A DNA stretch of 7,268 nt from Gammaproteobacteria bacterium (GTDB lineage Bacteria; Pseudomonadota; Gammaproteobacteria; S012-40): assembly GCA_029857925.1 (NCBI GenBank), contig JAOUGF010000099.1, positions 1 to 7,268 on the forward strand. Reading direction: 5' to 3'. This document shows, piece after piece, positions 1 through 7,268 of the stretch (the stretch's first letter is position 1; each line of letters opens with the position of its first letter). A model generated the notes under the pieces. The model saw nothing but the letters and a program-made list of their open reading frames with translations. It searched no databases and was not told where the DNA came from. The translations under genes were made by a program, and so were the position numbers.

Positions 1-113
1 GCGACATCGTGCTGCGGTTTGGTAGATTCCCCCATCGCAACGCAATGTTGAATCGTGTGAGCACACCGCAAGAACTCGCGTATCTCGCGTCACCGGAGGG
101 TTTTAAGGGCTGA
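1..113 (+). CDS. DUF924 family protein, C-terminal end (partial)
   Basis: The frame that starts at base 3 runs through 36 codons to a TGA at 111-113; the 5' part lies outside the window. The visible tail contains the stretch RFGRFPHRNAMLNR followed by STPQELAYL and a short GFKG ending. This is the characteristic C-terminus of the DUF924 (PF06041) family, a helical, TPR-like bacterial protein of about 180-200 residues with no settled biochemical role. The gene converges on trpC with only 14 bp between the stop codons, and no hairpin with a T-run lies between them, so neither gene has an obvious intrinsic terminator. The family call rests on this tail only; nothing can be said about the N-terminal part or the promoter. 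Confidence 0.82.
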   Translation, partial: DIVLRFGRFPHRNAMLNRVSTPQELAYLASPEGFKG

Positions 114-127
114 AATACGCGGCACGT

Positions 128-931
128 CTACGCAAACAATTCGTGCAATTTTTCCCCCGGTTGCGGCGCCTTCATAAACGCCTCGCCGACCAGAAATGCG
201 TGCACGCCGTGGCTGCGCATCAACGCGACATCCGCCCGCGTATGGATCGCGCTTTCGGTGACGACCAAACGGCCCGCTGGGATGCTCGGTAATAATTCCA
301 ATGTGGTTTCCAAACGTGTTTCGAAGGTGCGCAGGTTGCGATTATTGATGCCTATCAACGTCGCGTCCAAGCCCAATGCGCGTTCCAATTCGGCGGCGTC
401 ATGCACCTCAATCAACACCTCCATATCGAGTTGCCACGCGAGAGCGGCGAGTTCCCGCATTTGCGCGTCACCTAACGCGGCGACGATCAATAAGATGCAA
501 TCGGCGCCCAACGCACGCGCCTCATAGACTTGATACGGGTCGATCACGAAATCTTTGCGCAGCACCGGCAACGCACACGCGGCGCGCGCCTGCTGCAGAT
601 ATTCATCGGCGCCCTGAAAAAAATCCACATCGGTGAGCACCGACAAACACGCCGCGCCGCCTTGCGCATAGCTGCGTGCGATGTCGGCGGGGTGAAAATC
701 TGCGCGGATGACGCCCTTGCTGGGAGAGGCCTTTTTGATCTCGGCGATGACCGCGGATGAGCCCGCAGCTATTTTAGCCTGCAGCGCGCCTACAAAATCG
801 CGCGGCGGGGACGCTATGTTGGCGTTATCGCGCAGTGTATGCACGCTTATACGCGCGCTACGCGCGGCGATTTCTTCGCCCTTACGGACAAGAATTTTTT
901 TTAAGATGTCGGGAGGGCTGGCGGGTATCAT
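128..931 (-). CDS. trpC: Indole-3-glycerol phosphate synthase (TrpC), monofunctional
   Basis: Cytosolic TIM-barrel enzyme that closes the ring of carboxyphenylaminodeoxyribulose phosphate to indole-3-glycerol phosphate, with loss of CO2 and water, in tryptophan synthesis. The 267 residues match the usual single-domain length, with no fused TrpF as in E. coli. Visible active-site motifs in order: AEIKKASPSKG (63-73; E64 and K66), VLRKDF (123-128; K126), IEVHD (174-178; E175), GINNRNL (194-200; N196), VVTESAI (223-229; S227) and the phosphate-binding end GVHAFLVGEAFM (242-253). Residue 228 is Ala where most members have Gly in ESGI, a mild variant next to the catalytic Ser. The ATG at 931 is preceded by a GGGG-containing ribosome site about 6 nt upstream. 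It is the last gene of trpGDC, 21 bp after trpD, and ends in TAG. All key residues are present, so the assignment is secure. Confidence 0.97.
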   Translation of the reverse strand: MIPASPPDILKKILVRKGEEIAARSARISVHTLRDNANIASPPRDFVGALQAKIAAGSSAVIAEIKKASPSKGVIRADFHPADIARSYAQGGAACLSVLTDVDFFQGADEYLQQARAACALPVLRKDFVIDPYQVYEARALGADCILLIVAALGDAQMRELAALAWQLDMEVLIEVHDAAELERALGLDATLIGINNRNLRTFETRLETTLELLPSIPAGRLVVTESAIHTRADVALMRSHGVHAFLVGEAFMKAPQPGEKLHELFA

Positions 932-952
932 ATTTTACCCCACGTTGCGCCA

Positions 953-1972
953 TCAGCACGCATGCGAGATCTCGATTAAACGGTTCAGCTTGGTCTGCGC
1001 CGCGCCGTGCGCGAGCGCCTCAAAGGCCTTCGCGATGCCGCCGCGCAAGTCACGTGTCAATCCAGAGACGTAGATTGCCGCGCCAGCGTTCATTGCCACG
1101 ATGTCGCGCGCCGCGCCAGGCGTGTTCGCAAATACACGGCGTATGACCTCGGCGCTTTGCGCGGCGCTGTCCACGGCCAAGGTTTTAATGTCACCGCGGG
1201 GGATGCCAAATTGTTCAGGCGTGATGGTGTAGCCGTGTACCTTGCCTTCTTTCAACTCAGAAAATACCGTGGGCCCGCCGATGCTGATCTCGTCCATACC
1301 GTCTTCGGCATGCGCGACCAATACATGTCGGCTGCCTAACATGCGCAACACGCGCACCATCGGTTCCACCCATTTTTTGTCAAACACGCCTATCACCTGG
1401 TTGGGTGCGTGGGCGGGATTGGTGAGTGGGCCCAGTAAGTTGAATACCGTGCGTACGCCCATTTCGCGGCGCGGACCGATCGCGTGTTTCATCGCACCGT
1501 GGTGCGACGGCGCGAACATAAAACCGATGCCGATTTCACGTATGCAATGCGCCACTTGTCCCGCGTTCAGGTCGAGTTTCACGCCCAAGGCCTCTAACAC
1601 ATCGGCACTGCCCGAGCGGCTGGAGACCGACCGATTGCCGTGTTTGGCGACATGCGCGCCGGCCGCTGCAGCGACGATCGCGGCGGCGGTGGAGATGTTA
1701 AAGGTGCGCGCGCTATCGCCGCCGGTGCCGCAGGTATCCACCAAATTGGGCACGTCTGCAACCTCGACACGTTGCGCCAGATCGCGCATGACGCCAGCGG
1801 CGGCGGCGATCTCATCGACGGTCTCGCCCTTCATGCGCAACCCGATCAGAAAGCCTCCGATCTGTGCGGGGGTGGCCTCGCCGGTCATAATCAGGCGCAT
1901 AACCTTGCTCATTTCGTCGCGATTCAGGCTACGGTTTTCGGTAACGGCGCGTATGGCTGCTTGCATATCCAT
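953..1972 (-). CDS. trpD: Anthranilate phosphoribosyltransferase (TrpD)
   Basis: Transfers the phosphoribosyl group of PRPP to anthranilate, the second committed step of tryptophan synthesis, as a cytosolic Mg-dependent homodimer. From the ATG at 1972 the protein has 339 residues, the usual family length. Motifs: the N-terminal helical domain (about 1-70) with MTGEATPAQIGGFLIGLRMKG; the PRPP loop DTCGTGGD (79-86); KHGNRSVSSRSGSAD (110-124) that binds anthranilate/PRPP; LGPLTNP (180-186); and the metal-binding DE pair at 227-228 in GMDEIS. The frame is open upstream as far as 2137, but that extension of 55 residues lies inside trpG, is basic and low in family character. The start MDMQAAI agrees with homologues and has GGAG about 11 nt upstream. 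A second ATG two codons in (1966) is an alternative. Gap to trpG is 20 bp, gap to trpC 21 bp, so the three are very likely cotranscribed. Confidence 0.97.
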   Translation of the reverse strand: MDMQAAIRAVTENRSLNRDEMSKVMRLIMTGEATPAQIGGFLIGLRMKGETVDEIAAAAGVMRDLAQRVEVADVPNLVDTCGTGGDSARTFNISTAAAIVAAAAGAHVAKHGNRSVSSRSGSADVLEALGVKLDLNAGQVAHCIREIGIGFMFAPSHHGAMKHAIGPRREMGVRTVFNLLGPLTNPAHAPNQVIGVFDKKWVEPMVRVLRMLGSRHVLVAHAEDGMDEISIGGPTVFSELKEGKVHGYTITPEQFGIPRGDIKTLAVDSAAQSAEVIRRVFANTPGAARDIVAMNAGAAIYVSGLTRDLRGGIAKAFEALAHGAAQTKLNRLIEISHAC

Positions 1973-1992
1973 GGTGTCGTGTGCTCCGCGCG

Positions 1993-2571
1993 TCAGGCGC
2001 GCAAAAAGTTGGCGAGCAGGGCGTGGCCGTGCTCGGTGAGTATGGATTCGGGGTGGAATTGCACGCCCTCGACGGCATAGGTCTTGTGGCGCACACCCAT
2101 GATCTCGTCGATCTTGCCATCGGCGGTCGCAGTCCACGCGGTGACTTCCAGGCAGTCTGGCAGGCTGGCTTGTTCAATGACCAGCGAGTGATAACGTGTC
2201 GCCTGGAACGGGTTGGGCAGGCCCGAAAACACGCCGCTATTGCGGTGATACACCTGCGACGTCTTGCCATGCATGATGGCCTTGGCGCGCACGATCTTAC
2301 CGCCAAACGCCTGTCCTATGCTCTGGTGGCCTAGGCATACCCCCAAAATCGGAATCTTTCCCGCATAGCGCGCTATGGTGGCAACCGAAATACCGGCCTC
2401 ACTCGGCGTGCACGGGCCAGGCGAGATCACGATCTTGCTGGGCGCCAGGCGCGCGATATCCTCGACGCCGATTTGGTCATTGCGCACGACCTGCACCTGC
2501 GCACCCAATTCGCTGAGGTATTGCACCAGGTTATAGGTGAAGGAGTCGTAATTATCGATCATCAACAGCAT
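1993..2571 (-). CDS. trpG: Anthranilate synthase glutaminase component (TrpG; possibly shared as PabA)
   Basis: Class I glutamine amidotransferase that supplies ammonia to the synthase subunit TrpE (or PabB) for anthranilate or aminodeoxychorismate formation. The 192-residue protein starts MLLMIDNYDSFTYNLVQYL, the standard TrpG/PabA start. It carries the oxyanion segment SPGPCTP (50-56), nucleophile elbow GVCLGHQ (C79) and QFHPES (H173, E175) completing the Cys-His-Glu triad. Start choice: a GTG four codons upstream (2583) is in frame, but the ATG at 2571 has a GGGTGA ribosome site with 8-nt spacing that overlaps that GTG, so the ATG is preferred. The family does not separate TrpG from PabA by sequence, and one protein often serves both enzymes; the trpD-trpC neighbours favour the tryptophan role. 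No trpE lies upstream here, where the next gene is tolC. Confidence 0.95.
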   Translation of the reverse strand: MLLMIDNYDSFTYNLVQYLSELGAQVQVVRNDQIGVEDIARLAPSKIVISPGPCTPSEAGISVATIARYAGKIPILGVCLGHQSIGQAFGGKIVRAKAIMHGKTSQVYHRNSGVFSGLPNPFQATRYHSLVIEQASLPDCLEVTAWTATADGKIDEIMGVRHKTYAVEGVQFHPESILTEHGHALLANFLRA

Positions 2572-2579
2572 GTTTGTGA

Positions 2580-2592
2580 TCACCCGTGGGTG
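2580..2592 (-). promoter_or_regulatory. trpG ribosome binding site inside a small inverted repeat
   Basis: On the minus strand GGGTGA (2585-2580) sits 8 nt before the trpG ATG and matches the GGTGA part of the anti-Shine-Dalgarno complement. The same bases are the right arm of a CACCC/GGGTG inverted repeat (2592-2581). In RNA this could fold as a 4-bp CACC/GGTG stem with a 4-nt loop covering the ribosome site. The site decides the start codon of trpG. Any regulatory effect of the short stem is speculation. Confidence 0.5.
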
Positions 2593-2627
2593 GTGGTGGC
2601 CTGTGCAGCGTTGTTTTGGAACTGCGT

Positions 2628-2657
2628 ATTATCCCGTGGATGGAGGTGTATTTTCAA
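2628..2657 (-). promoter_or_regulatory. Candidate sigma-70 promoter for trpGDC
   Basis: The minus strand shows TTGAAA (2657-2652), an 18-bp spacer and GATAAT (2633-2628), five of six matches to each consensus hexamer. Transcription would begin near 2621, giving a leader of about 50 nt before trpG. The leader contains no ATG-initiated reading frame with Trp codons and no terminator hairpin with a T-run, so classical ribosome-mediated attenuation is not supported. I also see no match to the TrpR palindrome. The site lies in the 111-bp gap after tolC, which itself has no clear intrinsic terminator, so read-through from tolC remains possible. Confidence 0.55.
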
Positions 2658-2682
2658 CCACAAAACAGCGACGATGGCGGGT

Positions 2683-4074
2683 TTAGCCTAACCAGGCATT
2701 GATCTGTTCCAAGTCGTCCACGGTCAGCATGCCGACATTGAGCTTCAGGCGCAGCGTGTTCAGGATGTATTCGATGCGCGCATAGGCATGCTCGCGTTGC
2801 GAGCGGTAGAGTTCTTGTTGGGCGTTTAGCACTTCGATCGAGGTGCGGGCGCCCACCTCAAAACCGGCGATCGAGCTTTTGTGCGCCGATTCATTGGATT
2901 GTACCGCCTGACGCAACGCCGTTACATGACTGATACCCGCCAACACACCTAAAAACGCATTGCGCGTGAGTTTGGAGGCCTCGCGGCGTTGTTTTTCTAA
3001 TTCCTGCAGGGTCTTATCGACATTGCGCTGGGCCTGCACGATGCGCGAATGGGTGAAGCCCCCTTGAAATAAATTCATCGAAAAATCGACCCCGACAACG
3101 GTGTCCGTTGCGCTATAACCCGCATAGGCCTGATCGCTGCCGGTACGGCCTATGGACGCGGTCAGTCCCAACGTGGGGTAATAGGCGGCACGCTCACGTT
3201 GCACCGCCATCTGTGCCGCCTCGAGTGCGTGTTCGGTGGCGCGCACGCGTAGATTTTGGGTCGTCGCGGCGGTCGTCCAGGTGTCTATATTGGTGGGCGA
3301 CGGGGGGATCAGCGGCGCGTCGGGTTTGAGCACCAGCAGACTATTGTGCAACACGCCGGTGATTTCACGTAATTCCTCGCGCGCCGCAGCCAGCGCGTTT
3401 TCGGCCATGATCTCTTGCGCGATCGCGTGATCATAGCGCGCCTTGACTTCATGCACATCGGTGACCGCGATCAGTCCCACGTCATATTTATGTTTGGACG
3501 CTTCTAGTTGTAGTGAGATCGCGTTTTTTTCGGCGCGCGCGAGGTGCAGAGTGCTGCCCGCCAACAAGGTGTATAAATAACGGTCCGCGACCCGCATCAA
3601 CATGTCTTGTTGCGCGATGCGGTACGCCAATTCCGCGTGCAACAACGTGTGACTCGCGAGTTGATAACCTGCGATGACGCCCATGTCCAGTATGGGTTGA
3701 TAAAGCTGTAAATTGAGATAATGCGTATTGTATAAGGCCGTATAGGTGGGGTCCCAATAGGCGCGATAATTGGTTTCTATCGTCTGCGTGGGGGATATAT
3801 ATTGATAAACCGGATACGAATAGGGCTGACCTTCGTAATCTTTTTTGGTGCGCGTGCCACCGGCGTTGAACGTGATGCGCGGTAAAAACGCGCTGACCGC
3901 CTGTTGCTTGTTTTGATATTGCATATCACGCTCGGCCTGCGCCGCCAACAACTGCGGGTCGTTTTGGGTGGCCAACCTAAAGATGTCCATCAAATTTTCG
4001 GCGTGCGCGGACAGGCCGCCCGTGGTGCTTACGACTGCGACTAACACTATGCTAACGCGATGGAAATTGTTCAC
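2683..4074 (-). CDS. tolC: TolC-family outer membrane efflux/secretion channel
   Basis: Outer-membrane exit duct for tripartite efflux pumps and type I secretion; it trimerises into a beta-barrel with a long periplasmic alpha-helical tunnel. The 463-residue protein starts at a GTG preceded by GGGTG. It has a clear signal peptide: basic start NNFHR, hydrophobic core VSIVLVAVV, and cleavage expected after AHA at residue 25. The mature protein has the duplicated TolC fold. The two helical repeats are marked by KYDVGLIAVTDVHEVKARYD (196-215) and FEVGARTSIEVLNAQQELY (405-423), and the second barrel strand pair by NLFQGGF (334-340). Long Gln/Glu/Ala-rich helices fill the rest. Unusual is the first barrel/loop region (66-120), about 28 residues longer than in E. 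coli TolC and very rich in Tyr (11 between 80 and 125). It is third in the methyltransferase-rhodanese-tolC cluster, 45 bp after the rhodanese gene. No partner pump gene is visible, so the substrate is unknown. Confidence 0.95.
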   Translation of the reverse strand: MNNFHRVSIVLVAVVSTTGGLSAHAENLMDIFRLATQNDPQLLAAQAERDMQYQNKQQAVSAFLPRITFNAGGTRTKKDYEGQPYSYPVYQYISPTQTIETNYRAYWDPTYTALYNTHYLNLQLYQPILDMGVIAGYQLASHTLLHAELAYRIAQQDMLMRVADRYLYTLLAGSTLHLARAEKNAISLQLEASKHKYDVGLIAVTDVHEVKARYDHAIAQEIMAENALAAAREELREITGVLHNSLLVLKPDAPLIPPSPTNIDTWTTAATTQNLRVRATEHALEAAQMAVQRERAAYYPTLGLTASIGRTGSDQAYAGYSATDTVVGVDFSMNLFQGGFTHSRIVQAQRNVDKTLQELEKQRREASKLTRNAFLGVLAGISHVTALRQAVQSNESAHKSSIAGFEVGARTSIEVLNAQQELYRSQREHAYARIEYILNTLRLKLNVGMLTVDDLEQINAWLG

Positions 4075-4119
4075 TACGACACCCGTGCAGACCCGTTGTA
4101 CCGCCGAGCGGCCTTGCCA

Positions 4120-4437
4120 TCAATACAACGTCATCCCCGTATCAACCTCGCGCGCCCATGCGTCGATACCCCCGTGTAAATTTATTGTTTGAAAGCCTTG
4201 TCTATCCAAAAACATCGCGACCTGTGCGCTGCGCACCCCATGGTGGCACACTACCACCGTAGGTAAACCGCGATCTAGCTGATGTAACTGTGTCGTGATC
4301 TGCCCCATAGGGATATGTAGCGCGCCCTCTAGATGGCAGACCTCGTATTCCCACGCCTCGCGCACATCCAATAATTGTAATTGGACGTCTGGCGTGTCCA
4401 GCCAAATCTTCAGTTGACGCGCGCCGACACTTTGCAT
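4120..4437 (-). CDS. Single-domain rhodanese-like sulfurtransferase
   Basis: A 105-residue protein made of one rhodanese domain, with no signal peptide, so cytosolic. It shows the N-terminal LLDVRE segment (22-27), the HLEGALHIPMGQI segment (35-47), the six-residue active-site loop opened by Cys64 (CHHGVRS, 64-70) and the C-terminal LHGGIDAW (87-94). The catalytic Cys is present, so persulfide transfer is chemically possible; loop length fits sulfur rather than phosphate substrates. The donor and acceptor cannot be read from sequence. The ATG at 4437 has a GAGGT ribosome site 6 nt upstream, and the gene starts 12 bp after the methyltransferase stop, so the two are almost certainly one transcript that continues into tolC. 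It resembles GlpE-size proteins but the context is not glycerol metabolism. Confidence 0.93.
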   Translation of the reverse strand: MQSVGARQLKIWLDTPDVQLQLLDVREAWEYEVCHLEGALHIPMGQITTQLHQLDRGLPTVVVCHHGVRSAQVAMFLDRQGFQTINLHGGIDAWAREVDTGMTLY

Positions 4438-4449
4438 CCGACGACCTCG

Positions 4450-5115
4450 TTAAAATGCGAATTGTCGTGGTTTGCGGATATTCATCAAGGGCGCCAACAC
4501 CGTTTCAAAGAGCGCCTCTTCCACCCATTCGCGTTCGCCGACACGCGTAATCAGTTTGGCCTCCATCACGGGTTCTTCGCCGATGACCGCGAATAAACGG
4601 CCGCCGACACGCAAGCTATGCTTAAAGCGTTCAGGCAGCACCGGCACCGAGCCGGTAAGCGCGATCACATCATAAGGGCCTTCGTTATTCCATGTCGGAG
4701 ATGCGGCGTCCGCCTCTTCAAGGGTGACGTTTTTGATGCCGAGATTCTTCAGGCGCTCTATGGCGAGTTTCAGTAACTCAGGTGACAAATCCACGCTGCG
4801 CAATTCTTTGCACAGGCGTGCTAACAGCGCCGTGCAATAGCCACTGCCTGTGCCTATCTCTAAAACAGAATCCTCTGCCTGGATGTTCAATGCCTGAAGC
4901 ATCTTTGCCGCCAGCGCCGGCGACATCATGAACTGACCACCACCCAACGGCAGGCTTAAATCGGCGTATGCCAAATTGCGCATCTGCGCGGGGACGAACA
5001 ATTCGCGCGGTATCGTGTGTAACGCGTCCAGCACACGTTGGTCAAAGACCTCCCAGGTGCGGATTTGTTGTTCTACCATATTAAAGCGCGCTTGATCGAA
5101 ATTCACATTTCCCAT
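4450..5115 (-). CDS. Protein-L-isoaspartate O-methyltransferase family protein (divergent paralogue)
   Basis: SAM-dependent Rossmann-fold methyltransferase of the PIMT (Pcm) family, cytosolic, 221 residues. The N-terminus NFDQARFNMVEQQIRTWEVF (4-24) is typical of this proteobacterial branch. The SAM-binding motif I is VLEIGTGSGYCTALLA (84-99), followed by the acidic SVDLSPELL (107-115) and DVIALTGSVPVLPE (149-162). Canonical PIMT has a TISQPY-type substrate segment after the GHGQ turn; here it reads LGGGQFMMSPALAAKM (57-72), so methylation of isoaspartyl residues is not assured. Start choice: in-frame starts at 5130 (ATG) and 5157 (TTG) exist, but the ATG at 5115 fits homologues, has GGGA 6 nt upstream, and is the only one of the three downstream of the -10 box at 5134-5129. 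First gene of the cluster with rhodanese and tolC, divergent from thiC. Confidence 0.88.
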   Translation of the reverse strand: MGNVNFDQARFNMVEQQIRTWEVFDQRVLDALHTIPRELFVPAQMRNLAYADLSLPLGGGQFMMSPALAAKMLQALNIQAEDSVLEIGTGSGYCTALLARLCKELRSVDLSPELLKLAIERLKNLGIKNVTLEEADAASPTWNNEGPYDVIALTGSVPVLPERFKHSLRVGGRLFAVIGEEPVMEAKLITRVGEREWVEEALFETVLAPLMNIRKPRQFAF

Positions 5116-5128
5116 AGAATTCCCATGC

Positions 5129-5157
5129 ATTATAGAGAGCCCCTCTAAACCCCTCAA
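5129..5157 (-). promoter_or_regulatory. Candidate sigma-70 promoter of the methyltransferase-rhodanese-tolC cluster
   Basis: The minus strand carries TTGAGG (5157-5152), a 17-bp spacer, and a perfect TATAAT (5134-5129). The predicted start point is about 5124-5121, only 6-9 nt before the methyltransferase ATG at 5115, so the mRNA would be almost leaderless. The spacer and -10 box overlap an inverted repeat TAGAG-N5-CTCTA (5133-5147) and a 10-bp direct repeat with CCCCTC at 5140 and 5150. These could be an operator, but no known regulator site is recognised. Confidence 0.6.
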
Positions 5158-5245
5158 GAACGCATCAGAGTAAGCGGTTTATCGCGAACAGGCAATACCT
5201 TTTAGCAGATACGCACTAATAACTTATAAAATTACTCGGGTATAC
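5158..5245. other. A+T-rich spacer between divergent promoters
   Basis: The stretch lies between the two -35 boxes and holds no coding frame with family character. The part at about 5217-5240 is A+T-rich and falls where an UP element for the thiC promoter would lie. A TATACT hexamer at 5241-5246 looks like a -10 box but has no -35 partner at 17 bp. Confidence 0.4.
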
Positions 5246-5274
5246 TTGAAACTTTGTTGTGACTTCGGTATGTT
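5246..5274 (+). promoter_or_regulatory. Candidate sigma-70 promoter of thiC
   Basis: TTGAAA (5246-5251, five of six) is followed by a 17-bp spacer and TATGTT (5269-5274, four of six). The start point is expected near 5281-5282, which is exactly the first base of riboswitch stem P1. This coincidence supports the assignment, since TPP leaders often begin just before the aptamer. An A+T-rich stretch immediately upstream may act as an UP element. Confidence 0.6.
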
Positions 5275-5281
5275 GTACATT

Positions 5282-5378
5282 GCTGCTAGGGGTGCCTGCG
5301 TCATACCATTTTAGGTAGGGCAAGGCTGAGAAAAACCCTTTGAACCTGAACCGGCTCGCACCGGCGTAGGAAAGTGGC
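5282..5378 (+). promoter_or_regulatory. TPP riboswitch (THI element) aptamer
   Basis: Binds thiamine pyrophosphate in the nascent thiC mRNA and lowers expression when the vitamin is plentiful. All conserved blocks are visible: AGGGGTGCC (5288-5296), CTGAGA (5326-5331), ACCCTTTGAACCTGA (5335-5349) and CGTAGGAAAGTGG (5365-5377). Helices can be drawn by hand: P1 5282-5287/5373-5378, P2 5288-5293/5335-5340, P3 5294-5297/5323-5326, an extra P3a arm TACC/GGTA (5304-5307/5314-5317), P4 5345-5347/5368-5370 and P5 CCGG/CCGG (5351-5354/5361-5364). Loop L5 reads CTCGCA. The CUGAGA pyrimidine-binding segment is intact. The aptamer ends 61 nt before the thiC start codon. Confidence 0.97.
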
Positions 5379-5439
5379 GCGCTACACCCGCGCTCGCTTG
5401 CCCGCCCGTTGTGTCCCCCATACCGCTGAGGCCCACCGC
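5376..5439 (+). promoter_or_regulatory. Post-aptamer leader / expression platform and RBS of thiC
   Basis: This leader has a 6-bp hairpin GGCGCG/CGCGCT (5376-5381/5389-5394, 7-nt loop) whose left arm shares bases 5376-5378 with riboswitch P1, so the two cannot form together. From 5383 onward it is C-rich and G-poor (28 C and 13 G in 58 nt by hand count). No stem followed by a T-run is present, so intrinsic termination is unlikely. It ends with the ribosome site TGAGG (5427-5431), 8 nt before the ATG. Control is therefore probably translational, Rho-dependent, or both; no clear pairing partner for the ribosome site was found. Confidence 0.55.

Positions 5440-7268
<1,829 letters not shown>

Noticed and set aside
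114..127. Possible bidirectional terminator between the DUF924 gene and trpC
   Set aside because: The 14-bp gap and its flanks contain no inverted repeat with T/A tracts.
1242..2039. A 265-codon plus-strand open frame opposite trpD
   Set aside because: It lies antisense to a gene with complete family motifs, its translation is Ser/Arg/Pro-rich with no domain character, and it has the look of a codon-bias shadow in GC-rich DNA.
1973..2137. Possible 55-residue N-terminal extension of TrpD
   Set aside because: It overlaps trpG, is Arg-rich and unlike any TrpD N-terminus; the ATG at 1972 gives the standard 339 residues.
2584..2682. Possible intrinsic terminator after tolC or trp attenuator
   Set aside because: No stem of more than about four pairs followed by a T-run on the minus strand was found, and no short Trp-containing leader frame is present.
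5116..5157. Possible 14-residue N-terminal extension of the methyltransferase from TTG 5157 or ATG 5130
   Set aside because: Both starts lie upstream of the predicted transcription start and overlap the -35/-10 boxes, and homologues begin near the ATG at 5115.

Overview
This window looks like ordinary chromosomal DNA from a gammaproteobacterium. It is moderately GC-rich, has Shine-Dalgarno sites, monofunctional Trp enzymes, and a thiC gene behind a TPP riboswitch next to a divergent methyltransferase/rhodanese/TolC cluster. From memory, thiC lies next to a tolC-type gene in pseudomonads too, but the order or genus cannot be named from sequence alone. I see no mobile element, CRISPR array, tRNA, rRNA or phage gene.

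Layout from left to right. Bases 1-113 (+) are the last 36 codons of a DUF924-family protein. It converges, with 14 bp between, on a minus-strand block that reads trpG (2571-1993), trpD (1972-953), trpC (931-128), with gaps of about 20 bp. This is a compact tryptophan operon encoding the glutaminase of anthranilate synthase, anthranilate phosphoribosyltransferase and indole-glycerol-phosphate synthase. trpE is not here. A promoter candidate for the block lies at 2657-2628, just after a second minus-strand cluster: a PIMT-family methyltransferase (5115-4450), a single-domain rhodanese (4437-4120) and a TolC-family outer-membrane channel (4074-2683).

The 324-bp gap at 5116-5439 is the regulatory centre of the window. 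It holds a minus-strand promoter with a perfect TATAAT for the methyltransferase cluster, a plus-strand promoter for thiC, and a complete TPP aptamer (5282-5378). After the aptamer comes a C-rich leader that ends in the thiC ribosome binding site. thiC (5440 onward) stays in frame to the window edge and lacks only about its last 20 codons.

Functionally, two vitamin/amino-acid pathways (thiamine pyrimidine synthesis and tryptophan synthesis) flank a cell-envelope export/repair cluster. No undescribed system is evident. The points most worth a second look are the non-canonical methyltransferase tied to rhodanese and TolC, a tyrosine-rich insertion in TolC, the nearly leaderless promoter geometry of the methyltransferase gene, and the post-aptamer leader of thiC.
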